Shown in pieces: positions 40,871 to 49,080 of a stretch of DNA of 64,000 nt. The notes under the pieces are model-generated. The model saw only the letters and a program-made list of their open reading frames with translations, was not told where the DNA came from and did not search any database. The stretch lies in contig NZ_CP007440.1 of NCBI RefSeq assembly GCF_001579845.1, forward strand, positions 1,554,001 to 1,618,000, in the 5' to 3' direction. The first letter of the stretch is position 1. Every line of letters begins with the position of its first letter. The stretch is from Rhodoplanes sp. Z2-YC6860. Its GTDB lineage: Bacteria; Pseudomonadota; Alphaproteobacteria; Rhizobiales; Xanthobacteraceae. Position numbers and translations under genes: made by a program.

Positions 40871-42016
40871 TCACGTCGCTACATCCGGACGGGCGTGCGG
40901 TCGGCCGACGAGGTCGCGATAAAGTTTTAGATAGCGTTCCGCGCACTTGTCCATATTGAATCGTTCGCCAGCCATGCTCTGAGCATTTGTACTCAGGAGT
41001 TGCAGCCGGGACTGGTCCGTCAGAACGCCGGCAATGGCGCCAGCGAGCCCCGAAACGTCTTCCGGCGGTACCAAAATCCCCGTCACGCCGTCCTGGACTG
41101 TTTCGGCGAGCCCCCCGATGCGGGAGGCGATGCAAGGCACCCCGGCCATCGCGGCTTCCGCCGCCACAAGGCTGAAGCCTTCGCGCGTTCGCGAAGGCGC
41201 CAGAACAAGCGTGCTGTCCGCGATGGCGCGCCGGGTTTCCGCATGATCGAGCACACCTGCGAAGCGGACGTGTGGTTCCATGCCATGGAAGGCGGCTGCG
41301 GCGTTCTCGAAGTCCGAGCGATGCTCTCCCTGGCCGATCAGCAGCAGATTGGCATCGAGCCCCCGGGCACGCACCTGCGCCAGTGCGGCGATTGCAAGAT
41401 CGAATCCTTTTTCTCTCTGCAGCCGGCCGACGCACGTCAACGCGAATGGCGGCTTGAAACGATCGGGCCGTGGGGTGGTTTCATGCTCCGATACGCCGTT
41501 CGGGATGACCAGTGTTGCGTCGGCACGCTGCGAAAAAGCAATCGCCGAATCCAGCGCAGCTTGCGACACCGCCGTCAAAACGTCGGCCCGCAGCATCAGC
41601 GTCCGCACAACATTGAGGGAGTCCTCCGGCTGCAACAGGCTATGTTGTGTGACCACGAATGGCGGGCAGGGCGAAAGCTTCTTCAGGGCGCGCTCCACCG
41701 CCCAGGCGCCGCCCTGCACGGCCGAATGCATGTGGATGAGATCCGGCCTGATCTCGGCGAGGAGGCAATCGAGACGCTTGACGAGGTTCAGCGCTGTGAC
41801 CGTATCCCGCGCGTGCAGCGTGTTCAAAAAGGGAAACCGGTAGACCGGTATCGAATCGATCAATTCATGATCGGGCAGGAGCCTGCCCTGATGCTTGTCG
41901 GTCACGACCACGGTCTCGACGGCCTTCTTTCTAAAGGACGTCGCCAGCATGCCGACCAGAACCTCGATCCCTCCCAGAGCCGGCAGATACTGCGGCGTGA
42001 TCGCCAGGACCTTCAT
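40871..42016 (-). CDS. Glycosyltransferase family 4 (copy B of duplicated pair)
   Basis: The 381-residue protein matches copy A segment by segment: QYLPALGGIEVLVGML, DLIHMHSAVQGGAWAVERALKK, CVGRLQREKGFDLAIAAL and SRTREGFSLVAAEAAMAGVPC. Differences cluster in residues 20-60 and in the acceptor side. The duplication therefore includes the GT2 partner too (see the copy-B GT2). Function as copy A: a retaining sugar transferase, with acceptor unknown. Confidence 0.88.
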   Translation of the reverse strand: MKVLAITPQYLPALGGIEVLVGMLATSFRKKAVETVVVTDKHQGRLLPDHELIDSIPVYRFPFLNTLHARDTVTALNLVKRLDCLLAEIRPDLIHMHSAVQGGAWAVERALKKLSPCPPFVVTQHSLLQPEDSLNVVRTLMLRADVLTAVSQAALDSAIAFSQRADATLVIPNGVSEHETTPRPDRFKPPFALTCVGRLQREKGFDLAIAALAQVRARGLDANLLLIGQGEHRSDFENAAAAFHGMEPHVRFAGVLDHAETRRAIADSTLVLAPSRTREGFSLVAAEAAMAGVPCIASRIGGLAETVQDGVTGILVPPEDVSGLAGAIAGVLTDQSRLQLLSTNAQSMAGERFNMDKCAERYLKLYRDLVGRPHARPDVAT

Positions 42017-42708
42017 CAGGCGTTATCGGTCCGCGTTCGGGCTCGCGCAAGCTTGCGGCGAAGGGCGTCGAAAACGCCTCCGCGCATGGCCGCCCTGTCA
42101 TTGGTAACGTTCGTCGCGTGCCGGCGATAGATGAGGCTGTCGATGTCCATCAACTCGATCTGCATTCCGCACTCTTTGAGCCTTCTGATGAAGTCGACGT
42201 CTTCCCCATGGGGCATGTCCGCAGCAAAGTCACCACCGCGCCGGATGATGCTGCGACGAAACAGGAACGGACCCACGTTGGCATCCTTGACGTACTGGCC
42301 ATCGAACTTCCTGTAATCTTCGACGGCCACAGCATCCGGCTCGAACCTGACGCGCAAACGCCCGACCACGGCGTCGATCGCGGGCATGGCATCGAGTCGG
42401 GCCCGCATCGCTGCGTGGCGGCCCGGGGGCCAGAGGTCGTCGTGGTCGAGAAATGCGACGTACTCGCCTTGTGCTTTTTGCAGCCCGTCATTTCGCGCAG
42501 CGGACATGCCGCGGCCTTGAGCATCCAACAGTTGAATACGTGGATCGCCGAAGGATTTCACAATCGTTGAAGTTTCATCGGTCGAGTGATCGTTGATGAC
42601 GAACCATTCATCGCCCGGCTCCAGCTGCGGCAAGGCGGACCGGATCGCTTCCGCAATGAAGTTGGCGCCATCGCGAACGGCTGTGATTACAGAGGTCCGG
42701 ATCGTCAT
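42016..42708 (-). CDS. Glycosyltransferase family 2 (copy B of duplicated pair)
   Basis: The 230-residue protein begins MTIRTSVITAVRDGANF and has INDHSTDET and FLDHDDLWPPG. It is close to copy A throughout, including the C-terminal LKECGMQIELMDIDSLIYRR. ATG 42708 is chosen because it aligns with the copy-A start; another ATG four codons up (42720) is possible, and longer frames are read-through. It is the first gene of the eight-gene glycosyltransferase/PqqD block. Its stop overlaps the copy-B GT4 start (TGATG). Confidence 0.85.
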   Translation of the reverse strand: MTIRTSVITAVRDGANFIAEAIRSALPQLEPGDEWFVINDHSTDETSTIVKSFGDPRIQLLDAQGRGMSAARNDGLQKAQGEYVAFLDHDDLWPPGRHAAMRARLDAMPAIDAVVGRLRVRFEPDAVAVEDYRKFDGQYVKDANVGPFLFRRSIIRRGGDFAADMPHGEDVDFIRRLKECGMQIELMDIDSLIYRRHATNVTNDRAAMRGGVFDALRRKLARARTRTDNA

Positions 42709-42925
42709 CGGTATTCCCATGCTCGAAGGCGAACCATACCTGAAACGGCTCTGGCCGACAGGCTTGTCAATTGAGCGCCGACGGCGCAGGGCCAGCAGGC
42801 CAAGACAGCGCAGGCCGTGGCTTGGATTCCATCGGAAGCTGATTCCGGAGCACGCAGGATCGCAAGATTCCTGAGCCGGCCGGAACAAACTCGCATGCTT
42901 GGCGCTTTTTCTTGAGGGAGCCGCC

Positions 42926-43192
42926 ATGAACGCTCAATTTCTTGCCCAGCTCAAGCTCGCAAACTTTCCTCAGCGCGACGAGGACGCCGTGCCGACTTGC
43001 GCGGAGCTGGTTACGGCGTGCGGCCGGGAGCTTGAAAAGGTCGAATGGGAAAGGACCACGTCCGAATGGACGGCCTATTCGGCCGCCGGATCGCCGTATT
43101 CCGGACAGACCCCCGAGGATGCGCTGGCCAATCTCTGGCTCGCCACGCATCGGCAGTTTACCCACGAGAGTGCTTACGTCAGTGACGCATAG
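42926..43192 (+). CDS. Small hypothetical protein
   Basis: An 88-residue protein whose ATG at 42926 follows GAGGGAG. It is soluble, with one cysteine in VPTCAELV and another in VTACGREL, and a segment RTTSEWTAYSAAGSPYSGQTPEDALANLW. No signal or membrane segment is seen and I do not recognise a family. It is divergent from the glycosyltransferase block and precedes the long gene-free region. Codon use looks like the surrounding genes, so it is probably real. Confidence 0.5.
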   Translation: MNAQFLAQLKLANFPQRDEDAVPTCAELVTACGRELEKVEWERTTSEWTAYSAAGSPYSGQTPEDALANLWLATHRQFTHESAYVSDA

Positions 43193-43379
43193 AGCGTCGC
43201 GATTTCGTCCGTACAGGAGCTGGTTTGCCGGGGCCTGCCGCCTCCGTGCAGTACTCTTGACGCATATACTTGTTCCTGGTAAGTTCTGATTTGCCTCGTT
43301 CACTGAGGGCGTCTTCCGGAGACGTTCGGCTGACGGAGCGGGGTGTGGCGCCTGCAGGCGTGGCTCGTGACCACGTCCC

Positions 43380-43670
43380 AGGGTGTGAGGTCATCGTCCG
43401 TCCCCGATGAGGGGGCCGCCTTCAGTGGCAGGGCGCGGTCGGGTGAAAGCGGGCGCAAATGCCCCCTGGAGCATGGTGGGTGAAAACCCAGCCGGTCCGA
43501 TCGAATCTCGAACGGTGGCCTCGCAATAAATCGCCACAGTGGAGCGCCGGAAGGCGTGCGGGCTTCGCAAAAGCCCGCGGCACCTCGCAAGGTGCCGACT
43601 GATAAGTAGCGCCAACCGGCGCTCCGCTTCCCTCAGGGGGAGCACATGAAACCCGGGCATGGCCCGGACA
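43380..43670. other. Gene-free region with a multi-hairpin structured element
   Basis: Between 43193 and 43915 I see no convincing gene. Inside, GGAGCGCCGG (43541-43550) pairs perfectly with CCGGCGCTCC (43616-43625), enclosing two hairpins with near-identical loops: GCGGGCTT/AAGCCCGC (loop CGCAA) at 43558-43578 and GGCACCT/AGGTGCC (loop CGCA) at 43579-43596. Further 3' CCGGGC/GCCCGG at 43653-43667 and upstream GGGT-GAAA-ACCC add smaller stems. This is the shape of a multibranch RNA. A TTGACG at 43258-43263 could be part of a promoter. Confidence 0.5.
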
Positions 43671-43775
43671 AACCGACAGGGAAATCTGGCGATCCGCGCA
43701 TTCGTCGCGCGGAGCCGATGAAGCATGTCCGCATGACAACTGAATCTGCAATGTGGCCGACGTTCTCTCCCCACG

Positions 43776-43881
43776 GTCATTCCGGGGCGCGCCGAAAGGC
43801 GCGAACCCGGAATCCAGACGTGGATTCAGCATGTGCGTCTGGGTTCCGGGTTCGCTCGCTCCGCGAGCGCCGCGGAATGAC
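43776..43881. repeat. Palindromic intergenic repeat, copy B
   Basis: Same family as the repeat at 3394: GTCATTCCGG at the left, GCGGAATGAC at the right, with CGCGAACCCGGAATCCAGAC mirrored by a GGGTTCCGGGTTCG arm. The right arm is more diverged here. It lies just before the stop of the Bug gene on the minus strand. Confidence 0.88.
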
Positions 43882-43915
43882 TGCGAAGATTGAGGCGACA
43901 ATAACGGGAGCCGTT

Positions 43916-44911
43916 CTAATCCAGCTGCAAGCCGCCGGCCTTTACGGGGCCGGCCCATTTCTCGACCTCGGCGTTGATGAACCGGCGCAGATATTCGGGG
44001 CTTCTCCGGTCGGGCCCGGCCGCGATCAATCCGATGGCATCGAACCGTTCTCGCAGCGCTGGATTGTCGAGCGCCTTGTTCACCGCCGCGTTCAGCTTCG
44101 CCACCATCGCCGGCGTCGCGCTCTTCGGCAGAAGGATCGCGTTCCAGGCCGAGACGTCGAAGTCCTTGAGGCCCTGTTCATCGGCGGTGGGGAGATCGGG
44201 CAACAGCGACGTGCGCTCGCGCGCCAGCGTCGCCAGCGCCTTGACCTGACCGCTCTTCACGGCCGCCGCGCCGATCGAGATGTAATTGCAGATGTAGTCG
44301 ATGCGGCCCGCGATCACGTCCTGGAACGCCGGTCCGCCGCCGCGATAGGGCACGTGCGTGACGTCGACGCCGATGATCTGATTCAGCATCACGCAGGAGA
44401 CATGCGACGAGGTGCCACTGCCGCCGGATGCGAACGACATCTTGCCCTGGTTGGCGCGGGTGTAGGCGATGAACTCCTTGAGGTCGTTCGGCGGCAGGTC
44501 TTTCTTCGTCATCAGCATCAGCGGCGCGTCAGCGACGAATGCCACCGGCTGGAAGTCGTTGGCCGGGTGATACGGCGGCTTGGAGTGCATCGAGTAGCCG
44601 ATCGCGTGGGTGCCGATCGAAGCCAGCACAAACATGTGGCTGTCGACCGCGGCCTGTGCCACGCGGAGCGAGCCGACAAGACCGCCGCCGCCCGGCATGT
44701 TCTCGACGATGACCTGCTGGCCGAGCGTCTCGCTCAATCCGTGTTGGAGAATGCGCGCGAGCGTGTCCATCGGACCGCCGGCCGCGAACGGCACCACCAT
44801 GGTGACCGGCCGCGTCGGCCAGTCCTGGGCTTGGGCTTTTGCGGAGGCGCACGTCAGCACAGCCAGCGCTGCGACAAGATGCAGGACGCGATTCAGTTTC
44901 AAGATCGGCAT
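43916..44911 (-). CDS. Bug/TctC-family solute-binding protein
   Basis: The 331-residue protein has a Sec signal (VLHLVAALAVLTCASAKAQA) and the Bug opening WPTRPVTMVVPFAAGGPMDTLAR, plus GQQVIVENMPGGGGLVGS. The ATG at 44911 starts the signal peptide; the longer frame is read-through. It is divergent from a second Bug gene at 44993 with about 80 nt between, so the two may share regulation. There is no TctA/TctB permease. Ligand unknown. Confidence 0.9.
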   Translation of the reverse strand: MPILKLNRVLHLVAALAVLTCASAKAQAQDWPTRPVTMVVPFAAGGPMDTLARILQHGLSETLGQQVIVENMPGGGGLVGSLRVAQAAVDSHMFVLASIGTHAIGYSMHSKPPYHPANDFQPVAFVADAPLMLMTKKDLPPNDLKEFIAYTRANQGKMSFASGGSGTSSHVSCVMLNQIIGVDVTHVPYRGGGPAFQDVIAGRIDYICNYISIGAAAVKSGQVKALATLARERTSLLPDLPTADEQGLKDFDVSAWNAILLPKSATPAMVAKLNAAVNKALDNPALRERFDAIGLIAAGPDRRSPEYLRRFINAEVEKWAGPVKAGGLQLD

Positions 44912-44992
44912 TTCGACTCCCGGCGGCTTGCCGGGCGCCGCCCGGCGTGCGGATACTAGCCGCCTCGGGAGAAACGAAAAGGTTTGGGCCAA

Positions 44993-45979
44993 ATGAAAGC
45001 CATGATGAAAACACGGCATAGAGTCGCGGCTGGCGCGTTGCTGATCGCTGCTGCTCTGGGCTTGGCGCGATCGGCGTCAGCCGACTCCTATCCGGCGCGC
45101 TCGGTCACGATCCTCACGCCGTTTGCAGCAGGCTCCGTCACCGACGCCGCGGCGCGCGTGCTCGCGCAGGCGCTGACGGAGCAACTCGGCCAGCCGTTCA
45201 TTGTCGAGAACCGGCCGGGCGCCGGCGGGCTTCTCTCGGCGGCTGCGGTCGCGCGCGCGCCGAACGATGGCTACACGCTCCTCCTCACCACCAACTCGAC
45301 GCATTCGGCGGCGAACGGGCTGTTCAAGAACGTGCCTTACGATCCGATCAAGGACTTCACGCCGGTGGCGCGGATCGGCAGCTTTGCGTCCTTCGTCGCG
45401 GTGACGCCGGACAAGCCTTACCAGTCGATGCAGGCGATCGTGGCCTACGCCAAGGCCAATCCGGGCAAGCTCAGCTACGGCGTCGGCAACTCGACCTCGC
45501 AGATCGTCGGCGAGGCTCTGAAGAAGCGCACCGGGACCGACATCGTTCGCGTGCCGTATCGCAGCAACCCCGCGGTGATGACCGACCTGATCGCAAACCA
45601 GATCCAGATCATGATCGCCGACTTCAACACTGGCATCCCGCAGCTCAAGGCCGGCAAGGTCAATGCGCTCGCGGTGCTGACCCGCGACCGCCATCCGCTG
45701 TTGCCGGATGTGCCGACGCTGAGCGAGACGGTGATGCCCGGCTATCACATCCTGGCCTGGGCCGGCGTGTTCGGCCCGGCCAACCTGCCGCCCGAGGCCG
45801 TGAAGGTGCTGGCCGGCGCGATCGAGAAGGCGCTGAACACCCCGACCGTCCGGCAGCGCTTCGCCTCTTCGGGGACTGACATCTACTGGAGCGGTCCGAA
45901 GGAGTTCGATGCCTTCGTCAAAAGCGAGCTCGTGAGCTGGACCGCCATGATCAAGGAAGCCGGGATTGAACCCGAATGA
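44993..45979 (+). CDS. Bug/TctC-family solute-binding protein
   Basis: The 328-residue protein has a Sec signal (VAAGALLIAAALGLARSASADS) and the Bug pattern YPARSVTILTPFAAGSVTDAAARVL, LGQPFIVENRPGAGGLLS and PNDGYTLLLTTNS. The ATG could be 44993 or 45002, both after a weak AAGG site. It is divergent from another Bug gene and has no associated permease. The ligand-binding residues typical of this family are not enough to name the substrate. Confidence 0.9.
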   Translation: MKAMMKTRHRVAAGALLIAAALGLARSASADSYPARSVTILTPFAAGSVTDAAARVLAQALTEQLGQPFIVENRPGAGGLLSAAAVARAPNDGYTLLLTTNSTHSAANGLFKNVPYDPIKDFTPVARIGSFASFVAVTPDKPYQSMQAIVAYAKANPGKLSYGVGNSTSQIVGEALKKRTGTDIVRVPYRSNPAVMTDLIANQIQIMIADFNTGIPQLKAGKVNALAVLTRDRHPLLPDVPTLSETVMPGYHILAWAGVFGPANLPPEAVKVLAGAIEKALNTPTVRQRFASSGTDIYWSGPKEFDAFVKSELVSWTAMIKEAGIEPE

Positions 45980-46075
45980 GTGCGAAATAAATGCGAGTTC
46001 CCGGAACGGTTCGCATGCCGGGAAGTTGAGGCTCTTGAACAGCCTGTCCGGCCACCTATCTAAGCTCGGACAGTT

Positions 46076-46206
46076 CCGCGGCTCCGGCCGCGGCCCCGCT
46101 CCCGACAGCCGCCTTACCACGGATGTACTGGAAGGAGACACCGGGAGGGGGAAGCTGATCAAGGAACGTGCCCGCTGGCTCCCCCGCCGCGGGCCGTTTG
46201 CTTTTT
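46076..46206 (+). other. Gap after the Bug gene with a terminator-like hairpin
   Basis: The gap 45980-46351 holds no gene. It contains CCGCGG/CCGCGG around CTCCGG (46076-46093), and a GCCCGC/GCGGGC stem (46170-46194) followed by TTTGCTTTTT, a plausible terminator about 190 nt after the Bug stop. A small RNA or a long 3' UTR is possible. At 46260-46279 a diverged CCCTTCCC/GGGGAGGG palindrome of the repeat type at 25971 follows. Confidence 0.4.
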
Positions 46207-46351
46207 GGGGATCGACGATGCGGCTGAACGGATCAGCTTGCAGCGGCGGTGGCGCACTCCCTTCCCTTGAAAAGGGGAGGGTCGGGGTGGGGATCGGCGT
46301 TGCGCGCACAATCGACCCCCCCACCCGACGCGCCATCAGCGCGATCCGGAC

Positions 46352-48562
46352 CTACGCTTTCAGCGCTTCCAGCACACGCTCCGGCGTGAACGGCAGGTGG
46401 CGAAGCCGCTTGCCGGTCAACCGGAAGAATGCGTTGGAGATCGCGCCCGCGATGAACGGGTTGCCGATCTCGCCCAGGCCCGTCGGCCGCGTGTCGACGT
46501 CGACGAACTGCACGTGCATCTCGTCCGGCAGGTCGGACATCCGCATGACGTTGTAGTCGTGGAAGTTCGACTGCTCCACGACGCCGTCCTTCATGCTGAT
46601 GCGCTCATGCAGCACGCCCGAGAGGCCGTAGATGATCGCGCTTTCGACATTGGCCTTGGCCGGGCCCGGTTGCACGATCAGGCCGCCGTCGACCGCGACC
46701 CACACCTTGTGGACCTTGATCTTGCCGCTCGTGCGATCGATCGAGATTTCGACCACGCCGGCGCCGAGCGAGCCCGAGCGCTCGGTGATCGAAACGCCGA
46801 GCGCGTGGCCCGCCGGACGCGGCGCCTTCCAGTCGCACATCTGCGCGACCGTCTCGAAGCACTTCCGTGCCTTGGGGATGATCGCCATCTTCTGGAACCG
46901 AAACTCGATCGGATCCATGCCGGCGTCCGCCGCCATCTGATCGACCGTGCTCTCGATCGCGAAGGTGTTGAACACATGGCCGACCGAGCGCCAGTGCTTC
47001 AACCGGATGCCATGCGACACGCCGCGCATTTCGATCTGCTGGTTGGGCACGCCGTAATACGGAATCTTGATTCCCGTGATCAGCAGGAACTGGCCTTCGC
47101 CGACCACGCAATGCTTCCAGCCGGTGACCGTGCCGGAGGCATCGGTCGCGGCTTCGAGGCACTGGAACGACTGCGGCCGGAACATGCCCTGCGCCATGTC
47201 CTCCTCGCGCGTCCAGACCAGCTTGACCGGACGCTTGATGTCCTTGGCGATCAGCGCGCACTCGCCCGCATAGTCGCCGATCGAGCGCCGGCCGAAGCCG
47301 CCGCCCATGTAGCACTGGTGGAAGTCCACCTGCTCCTCTTTGAAGCCGAGCGCCTTGGCGACGGCCTTGCGCGACTCGTCGGGCGCTTGGCTGCCTTCCC
47401 ACACCTCGGCCTTGTCGCCATTGATCCGCACGACCGCGTTCAGCGGCTCCATCTGCGCGTGATAGCCGTAGTCGCTGCGGAACGCGGTCTTGTAAGTCTT
47501 GGCTGCGCCGGCGAATGCCGCCGCCACGTCGCCTTTCTTTTCCAGCGAGGCGACCTGCGCGTTCGGATCGGCCTGAATCTTCACGTAGCTTTCGAGCGCC
47601 TTGTCGGAGTCGAAGCCGTCGGCCTTGGCCTTCGACCATTTCACCTTGAGCGCGTCGCGCCCGGCCTTGGCCTGCTCGTAATGCTCCGCAACCACCGCAA
47701 GCCCGTTTGGCAGCTTGACGATGTTGATGATGCCCGGCATCGCCTTGACCTCGGCGTCGTTCCAGCTCTCCGGCGGCGCGGCCGGCGCCGTCGGGTCGAT
47801 GCTGTCCCACACCTTGGGGCCGGCGTCGTGCACCGGCGAGTGCAGCGTGCTGGCATAGACCATGCCCGGCAGCTTCACGTCGATGGCATATTGCGCCGTG
47901 CCGTTGACCTTCGACGGCGTGTCGCGGCGCGGCACCCCTTTGCCGATCAGCCGGAAATCCTTGCGCGCCTTGAACTCCTTCGGATCGACCTCGGGAAGCG
48001 GCGAGGGGATCGTGCCGAAGGCCGCGATCTCGCCGTAGGAGAGCCGCGCGCCATTCGCCGGATTGATCACCACGCTCGGCTCGGTCTTGAGCGTCGAAGC
48101 ATCGACGCCCCACTTCTGCGCCGCGTTGGCGATCAGCACCTTGCGCACCTGCGCGCCCGCTTTGCGCAGATCGTTGAAATAGAGCTGCGTCGCGCGCGAG
48201 CCGACGATCCACATCAGCTGCGAGGGGCCGAACGGGTCCTTGTAGCCGTAGACCGCGGGATCGGCGGGGCACCACTCGATCTTGACCTTGGACCAGTCGC
48301 AATCGAGCTCTTCGGCGAGGATCACCGGCAGTCCGGTCATCGAGCCTTGGCCCATTTCGGCGCCGGCGGTGAGGATCGTCACCGTGCCATCGGGCGCGAT
48401 GCGCACCCATGGCGTGACTTGCGCATTGGCGAGCGTCGTGGCCTGCGCCTCGGAGACGAGGCTGATGCCGTTCGAGGACAGCGCGAGGCAGAACGTCATG
48501 CCGCCCAGGCCGGCCAAGAGGCCGCGACGGGACAGTTCGGGAGTCTTGAGCATCATGGTCAT
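46352..48562 (-). CDS. Molybdenum hydroxylase large subunit (IorB/aldehyde oxidase-like), Tat-exported
   Basis: The 736-residue protein has a twin-arginine signal (SRRGLLAGLGG near residue 11) and the MoCo-binding segments of xanthine-dehydrogenase type enzymes in the shuffled order of IorB-like proteins: AGAEMGQGSMTGLPVILAEEL, FHQCYMGGGFGRRS and RPTGLGEIGNPFIAGAISNA with the catalytic Glu. It forms a heterodimer with the 2Fe-2S subunit just upstream. Such two-subunit enzymes hydroxylate N-heterocycles or oxidise aldehydes in the periplasm. No FAD subunit is encoded, which is typical for this branch. Substrate unknown. Confidence 0.88.
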   Translation of the reverse strand: MTMMLKTPELSRRGLLAGLGGMTFCLALSSNGISLVSEAQATTLANAQVTPWVRIAPDGTVTILTAGAEMGQGSMTGLPVILAEELDCDWSKVKIEWCPADPAVYGYKDPFGPSQLMWIVGSRATQLYFNDLRKAGAQVRKVLIANAAQKWGVDASTLKTEPSVVINPANGARLSYGEIAAFGTIPSPLPEVDPKEFKARKDFRLIGKGVPRRDTPSKVNGTAQYAIDVKLPGMVYASTLHSPVHDAGPKVWDSIDPTAPAAPPESWNDAEVKAMPGIINIVKLPNGLAVVAEHYEQAKAGRDALKVKWSKAKADGFDSDKALESYVKIQADPNAQVASLEKKGDVAAAFAGAAKTYKTAFRSDYGYHAQMEPLNAVVRINGDKAEVWEGSQAPDESRKAVAKALGFKEEQVDFHQCYMGGGFGRRSIGDYAGECALIAKDIKRPVKLVWTREEDMAQGMFRPQSFQCLEAATDASGTVTGWKHCVVGEGQFLLITGIKIPYYGVPNQQIEMRGVSHGIRLKHWRSVGHVFNTFAIESTVDQMAADAGMDPIEFRFQKMAIIPKARKCFETVAQMCDWKAPRPAGHALGVSITERSGSLGAGVVEISIDRTSGKIKVHKVWVAVDGGLIVQPGPAKANVESAIIYGLSGVLHERISMKDGVVEQSNFHDYNVMRMSDLPDEMHVQFVDVDTRPTGLGEIGNPFIAGAISNAFFRLTGKRLRHLPFTPERVLEALKA

Positions 48563-48565
48563 GGC

Positions 48566-49018
48566 TCAGCCCTCCCTCGACGCCTGTTCGACCGCCGCAA
48601 TGATGCGGTGATAGGTGCCGCAGCGACAGATGTTGCCGTCCATGTGCTCGACGATCTGCGAGCGCGAGGGCTTGGGATTTTTCGCCAGCAGCTCGGCGGC
48701 CTTCATGATCTGGCCGGACTGGCAGTAGCCGCATTGCGGCACTTCGAGTGCCACCCAGGCTTTCTGAATCGGGTGCGAGGAGTTCGGCGACAGGCCCTCG
48801 ATGGTCGTGACCTTCTTGTCGGTCACCTCGGAGAGCTGCGTCTGGCAGGCGCGCACCGCCTTGCCGTCGAGATGCACCGTGCAGGCGCCGCAGAGACCGG
48901 CGCCGCAGCCGTATTTCGTGCCGGTCAGCCCGAGATGATCGCGGACCACCCAAAGAAGCGGTGTGCCAGGCGCAGCATCGACCGACACCCGCTTGTCGTT
49001 CAGCGTGAACGAGACCAT
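48566..49018 (-). CDS. 2Fe-2S subunit of molybdenum hydroxylase (IorA-like)
   Basis: The 150-residue protein has the plant-type 2Fe-2S motif (KYGCGAGLCGACTVHL then RACQ) and the second cluster motif (CGYCQSGQ, then NICRCGTYHRI). These clusters pass electrons from the molybdenum site of the large subunit. The gene precedes the large-subunit gene by 3 nt on the minus strand and the two are surely co-transcribed. There is no Tat signal, so it is exported by piggyback on the large subunit. Confidence 0.92.
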   Translation of the reverse strand: MVSFTLNDKRVSVDAAPGTPLLWVVRDHLGLTGTKYGCGAGLCGACTVHLDGKAVRACQTQLSEVTDKKVTTIEGLSPNSSHPIQKAWVALEVPQCGYCQSGQIMKAAELLAKNPKPSRSQIVEHMDGNICRCGTYHRIIAAVEQASREG

Positions 49019-49080
49019 GTTTCCTCCTCGATGTTCGCTTAGTTGACGCGTTGAAATTGCGAACTTGGAACCATTCTACC

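Noticed and set aside
35061-42708. Classical lasso-peptide cluster
   Set aside because: No asparagine-synthetase-like cyclase (C), no transglutaminase-like protease (B2) and no clear separate precursor is visible, so the call was not made.
43193-43915. Group II intron or retron end, or real ORFs on the minus strand, in the gene-free gap
   Set aside because: No reverse transcriptase and no domain V-like hairpin is present. The frames pass through palindromes and differ in every reading frame.
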